Below, in pieces: positions 5,216-7,489 of a stretch of 7,489 bases of DNA. The translations under genes were made by a program, and so were the position numbers. Within the stretch, counting starts at the first letter, position 1. Every line of letters begins with the position of its first letter. The stretch spans positions 1 to 7,489 of the forward strand of contig JAFQOY010000234.1 of the NCBI GenBank assembly GCA_017412025.1, read 5' to 3'. A model generated the notes under the pieces. The model was given only the letters and a program-made list of their open reading frames with translations, was not told the DNA's origin and did not search any database. This DNA is from Clostridia bacterium (lineage in GTDB: Bacteria > Bacillota_A > Clostridia > Christensenellales > Aristaeellaceae).

Positions 5216-7294
5216 ATGAAGGACTATATGGTAAAGGATATCCGCAACATCGCGGTATTGGGACACGGCTCTGAAGGCAAGACCACTCTGGTCGAAGCGA
5301 TGCTTTATGCAGCCGGCGTCATCGACCGCCAGGGCCGTGTCGAAGATGGCAACACTGTCAGCGACTGGGATCCCGAAGAGATCAAGCGCCATATCTCCAT
5401 CAGCGCGTCCGTGGCGCCGATTGAAATCCACGGCAAGAAGCTCAACATCATCGACACCCCCGGTTACTTCGATTTCGCGGGCGAAATCCCCGGCCCGCTG
5501 GCCGCTGTGGAAGGCGCTGTGCTCGTCATGAGCGCTGTGACCGGCCTCTCCACCGGCTTTGAAAAGGCATGGAACGCGACCGGCAAGAGCGGCGTTGCGC
5601 GTATGATCGTCGTCACGCAGGTCGATCGTGAACATATCAACTACCGCAAGGTGCTGGATGACCTGCGCGCCACCTATGGCCACTGCATCATCCCGACCGT
5701 TCTGCCTATCGGCGAGGGCACCGCGTTCAAGGGCGTCGTCGACGTTCTGACCGGCAAGGCGTTCATGGGCGCCGGCAAGGACCGCAAGGAAGTGCCGATC
5801 CCGGCCGAAATGGAAGCGCTTGTTGAAGAGGCCATCGAGGCCTGCCACGAGGCTGCCGCCTCCACGAGCGAGGATCTGATGGAGAAGTTCTTTGACGAGG
5901 GCCGTCTCTCCGAGGACGATATGCTGCGCGGTCTGTCCGCCGGCATCTACGAGGGCAGCATCGTGCCCGTCGTCCCGGTTTCCGCCCTCAACGGCATCGG
6001 CGTGCGTCCGCTGCTCTACGAGCTGGCGATGTACATGCCCTCCCCGATGGAGCACACCTATCACGGCATCAACCCGAAGACCAAGTCCATGCATATCCGC
6101 CATGCGGACATGTCCGAGAGCTTTACCGCTCAGGTCTTCAAGACCATCGCCGACCCGTTCGTTGGCAAGCTGTCCCTGATCAAGGTCATCTCCGGCGTGC
6201 TGACTCCGGCCACCGCGCTGTTTAACGCCAATGTCGATAAGCCCGAGAAGGCTGCCGGCATGTTCATGATCCGCGGCAAGAAGCAGATCCCGGTCGGCAT
6301 GCTCTGCGCGGGCGACATCGGCGCGCTCTCCAAGCTGCAGTACACCTCCACCGGCGACAGCCTGTGCGAGATCGGCAAGGTTGTCCAGTACGACAGCATC
6401 GAGTTCCCGGCTCCGCAGATTTCCATGGCCGTCTACGCGAAGAAGGCGGGCGAGGAAGACAAGGTCTTCTCCGGCCTGAGCCGTCTGTGCGACGAAATGC
6501 CGGACGTCGTCGTGGCGAAGGACCCGATGACCACCGAAACCCTCATCAGCGGCCAGGGCGAGCTCGAGCTTGAAATCGTCCGCCAGAAGCTGCTGGGCAA
6601 GTTCGGCGCCGACGCCGTGTTTAAGGATCCGAAGATCGCCTACCGCGAGTCCATCCGCAAGACCATCAAGGTGCAGGGCCGCCACAAGAAGCAGTCCGGC
6701 GGCCACGGCCAGTTCGGCGATATCTGGGTGGAGTTCTCTCCGGCCGAGCCGGGCGTCGAGTTCGAGTTTGTGGATGAGGTTGTCGGCGGCGCCGTTCCGC
6801 GCAACTTCATCCCGTCCGTTGAGAAGGGCCTGCGCGATAACCTGGTCAAGGGCGTCCTCGCCGGCTTCCCGATGACCGGCCTGCGCGCCAAGCTCTACGA
6901 CGGTTCCTACCATCCGGTCGATTCCTCCGAAATGGCCTTCAAGACCGCTGCGCGCATCGCTTACAAGCAGTGTATCAATGCGTCTCCGGTTCTCCTTGAG
7001 CCGATCATGCACGTGGAAGTGTCCGTGCCGGACGAGTACATGGGCGACATCATGGGCGATATGAACAAGCGCCGCGGCCGCATCCTGGGCATGGAGCAGG
7101 TCGATGGCAAGCAGCTGATTATCGCTGAAGTGCCGCAGGCTGAGATGTTCAAGTACGCGACCGATCTGCGTTCCATGACGCAGGCGCGCGGCTCCTTCAA
7201 GATGAGCTTTGAGCGCTACGAAGAGGTCCCGCAGATGATCGCTGCGAAGATCATCGAGGCGCACAAGGCCGATCTCGAGGACGACGACGATTAA
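5216..7294 (+). CDS. EF-G-like translational GTPase (FusA2-type) with altered GTP-binding motifs
   Basis: A 692-residue EF-G paralogue with all five domains: G (about 9-276), II (300-390), III (398-475), IV (477-595) and V (597-680). The P-loop is GHGSEGKT (16-23), unlike AHxDxGKT of true EF-G and typical of the FusA2/EF-G-like group. DTPGY (80-84) has Tyr where EF-G has the catalytic His. NKxD is replaced by TQVD (134-137). SAL (256-258) fits G5. Domain IV keeps HKKQSGGHGQFG (490-501) and DGSYHPVDSSEMAF (562-575), which in EF-G lie near the decoding centre. The C-terminus is acidic (EDDDD). The ATG at 5216 is chosen because AAGGAGG lies 8 bases upstream; an in-frame GTG at 5153 has no ribosome site and lies within the leader hairpin. 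Arginines are CGC or CGT as far as I can read, suggesting high expression. The role is unclear: it could be a ribosome-associated factor rather than the main translocase. Confidence 0.9.
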   Translation: MKDYMVKDIRNIAVLGHGSEGKTTLVEAMLYAAGVIDRQGRVEDGNTVSDWDPEEIKRHISISASVAPIEIHGKKLNIIDTPGYFDFAGEIPGPLAAVEGAVLVMSAVTGLSTGFEKAWNATGKSGVARMIVVTQVDREHINYRKVLDDLRATYGHCIIPTVLPIGEGTAFKGVVDVLTGKAFMGAGKDRKEVPIPAEMEALVEEAIEACHEAAASTSEDLMEKFFDEGRLSEDDMLRGLSAGIYEGSIVPVVPVSALNGIGVRPLLYELAMYMPSPMEHTYHGINPKTKSMHIRHADMSESFTAQVFKTIADPFVGKLSLIKVISGVLTPATALFNANVDKPEKAAGMFMIRGKKQIPVGMLCAGDIGALSKLQYTSTGDSLCEIGKVVQYDSIEFPAPQISMAVYAKKAGEEDKVFSGLSRLCDEMPDVVVAKDPMTTETLISGQGELELEIVRQKLLGKFGADAVFKDPKIAYRESIRKTIKVQGRHKKQSGGHGQFGDIWVEFSPAEPGVEFEFVDEVVGGAVPRNFIPSVEKGLRDNLVKGVLAGFPMTGLRAKLYDGSYHPVDSSEMAFKTAARIAYKQCINASPVLLEPIMHVEVSVPDEYMGDIMGDMNKRRGRILGMEQVDGKQLIIAEVPQAEMFKYATDLRSMTQARGSFKMSFERYEEVPQMIAAKIIEAHKADLEDDDD

Positions 7295-7305
7295 TCCGAT
7301 ATCGG

Positions 7306-7332
7306 AGACCCCGGAGATTTCCGGGGTCTTAT
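7306..7332 (+). terminator. Probable terminator of the EF-G-like gene
   Basis: A perfect 10-bp stem, AGACCCCGGA (7306-7315) with TCCGGGGTCT (7320-7329), closes a 4-base loop 11 bases after the stop codon. The T-tract is poor (TTATCCT), so efficiency is uncertain. A 12-bp perfect palindrome, TCCGATATCGGA (7295-7306), directly follows the stop and runs into the stem. Confidence 0.6.
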
Positions 7333-7482
7333 CCTGTCAAAAAAAGTATTTTTGACAGGCTGGTGGACGGGGGAACCTTTCCCCAGCCACTGCCACCCCC
7401 TGCAGATTTCACTTGAATCCTGCGGATTCCGGCCGTGAAATCTGCAAGGAAACGATTTTTCTTCCGGGAAATGAGATTTCCC
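7333..7482. repeat. Cluster of inverted repeats, possible dispersed intergenic element
   Basis: No gene is visible here. Four hairpins sit side by side. CCTGTCAAAAA (7333-7343) pairs with 7349-7359 over a 5-base loop. GTGG...GGGG (7363-7373) pairs with CCCC...CCAC (7381-7390) with an internal loop. TGCAGATTTCAC (7401-7412) pairs perfectly over 12 bp with 7435-7446 and encloses a second stem, GAATCC/GGATTC (7415-7420 / 7424-7429). GGGAAAT (7466-7472) pairs with ATTTCCC (7476-7482). The density suggests a folded RNA or a repeated intergenic element that may continue past the window edge. Whether it is repeated in the genome cannot be seen here. Confidence 0.5.
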
Positions 7483-7489
7483 TCCATCA

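Noticed and set aside
5099..7264. Open frame of 721 codons on the minus strand over the EF-G-like gene
   Set aside because: Antisense shadow of a strongly GC-biased gene; the product has no recognisable motif, and its far end runs through the promoter and leader of the real gene.
7352..7380. Promoter starting with TTGACA at 7352-7357
   Set aside because: No -10-like hexamer lies 16-18 bp downstream; the TTGACA is explained as one arm of the 11-bp inverted repeat.

Overview
The window looks like chromosome from a high-GC member of the Firmicutes, probably class Clostridia. The signs are strong AGGAGG-type ribosome binding sites, near-consensus sigma-A promoters, G/C-ending codons, a TrkA/TrkH pair, and an EF-G paralogue of the kind common in Clostridia. 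The genus cannot be told from this sequence. Nothing points to a phage, plasmid, insertion sequence, CRISPR array or defence system.

Layout. Positions 1-123 (minus strand) hold two tRNA genes, tRNA-Ile(GAT) followed by a tRNA-Asn(GTT) cut by the window edge. They are driven by a perfect-consensus promoter (TTGACA, 17 bp, TATAAT). Positions 222-779 (minus) encode a six-helix HdeD/DUF308 membrane protein. Its promoter faces away from the promoter of a plus-strand operon across a 261-bp gap between start codons. That operon (1041-4924) is trkA, trkH and a Gfo/Idh/MocA-type NAD(P)-dependent oxidoreductase, with gaps of 11 and 12 bases, and it closes with a GC-rich hairpin and T-run. A 291-bp gap follows, holding an extended -10 promoter and a structured leader. 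Next comes a 692-residue EF-G-like translational GTPase (5216-7294). The last 195 bp carry no gene but hold a chain of inverted repeats, the first of which probably terminates transcription of the GTPase gene.

How the genes work together. TrkA and TrkH make a complete potassium uptake system: TrkH is the membrane channel and TrkA the cytoplasmic nucleotide-gated ring. The oxidoreductase behind them has no obvious role in potassium transport, and its substrate is unknown. The EF-G-like protein is a separate transcription unit.

The most noteworthy observation is in this GTPase. The guanine-recognition NKxD motif reads TQVD, and the His of DxPGH is Tyr (the Tyr is usual for this EF-G-like group). 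Domains II-V, including the domain IV loops, look intact, and the codon choice looks like that of a highly expressed gene. The other points worth a second look are alternative pairing in the GTPase leader and the run of inverted repeats at the right end. I found no convincing previously undescribed multi-gene system.
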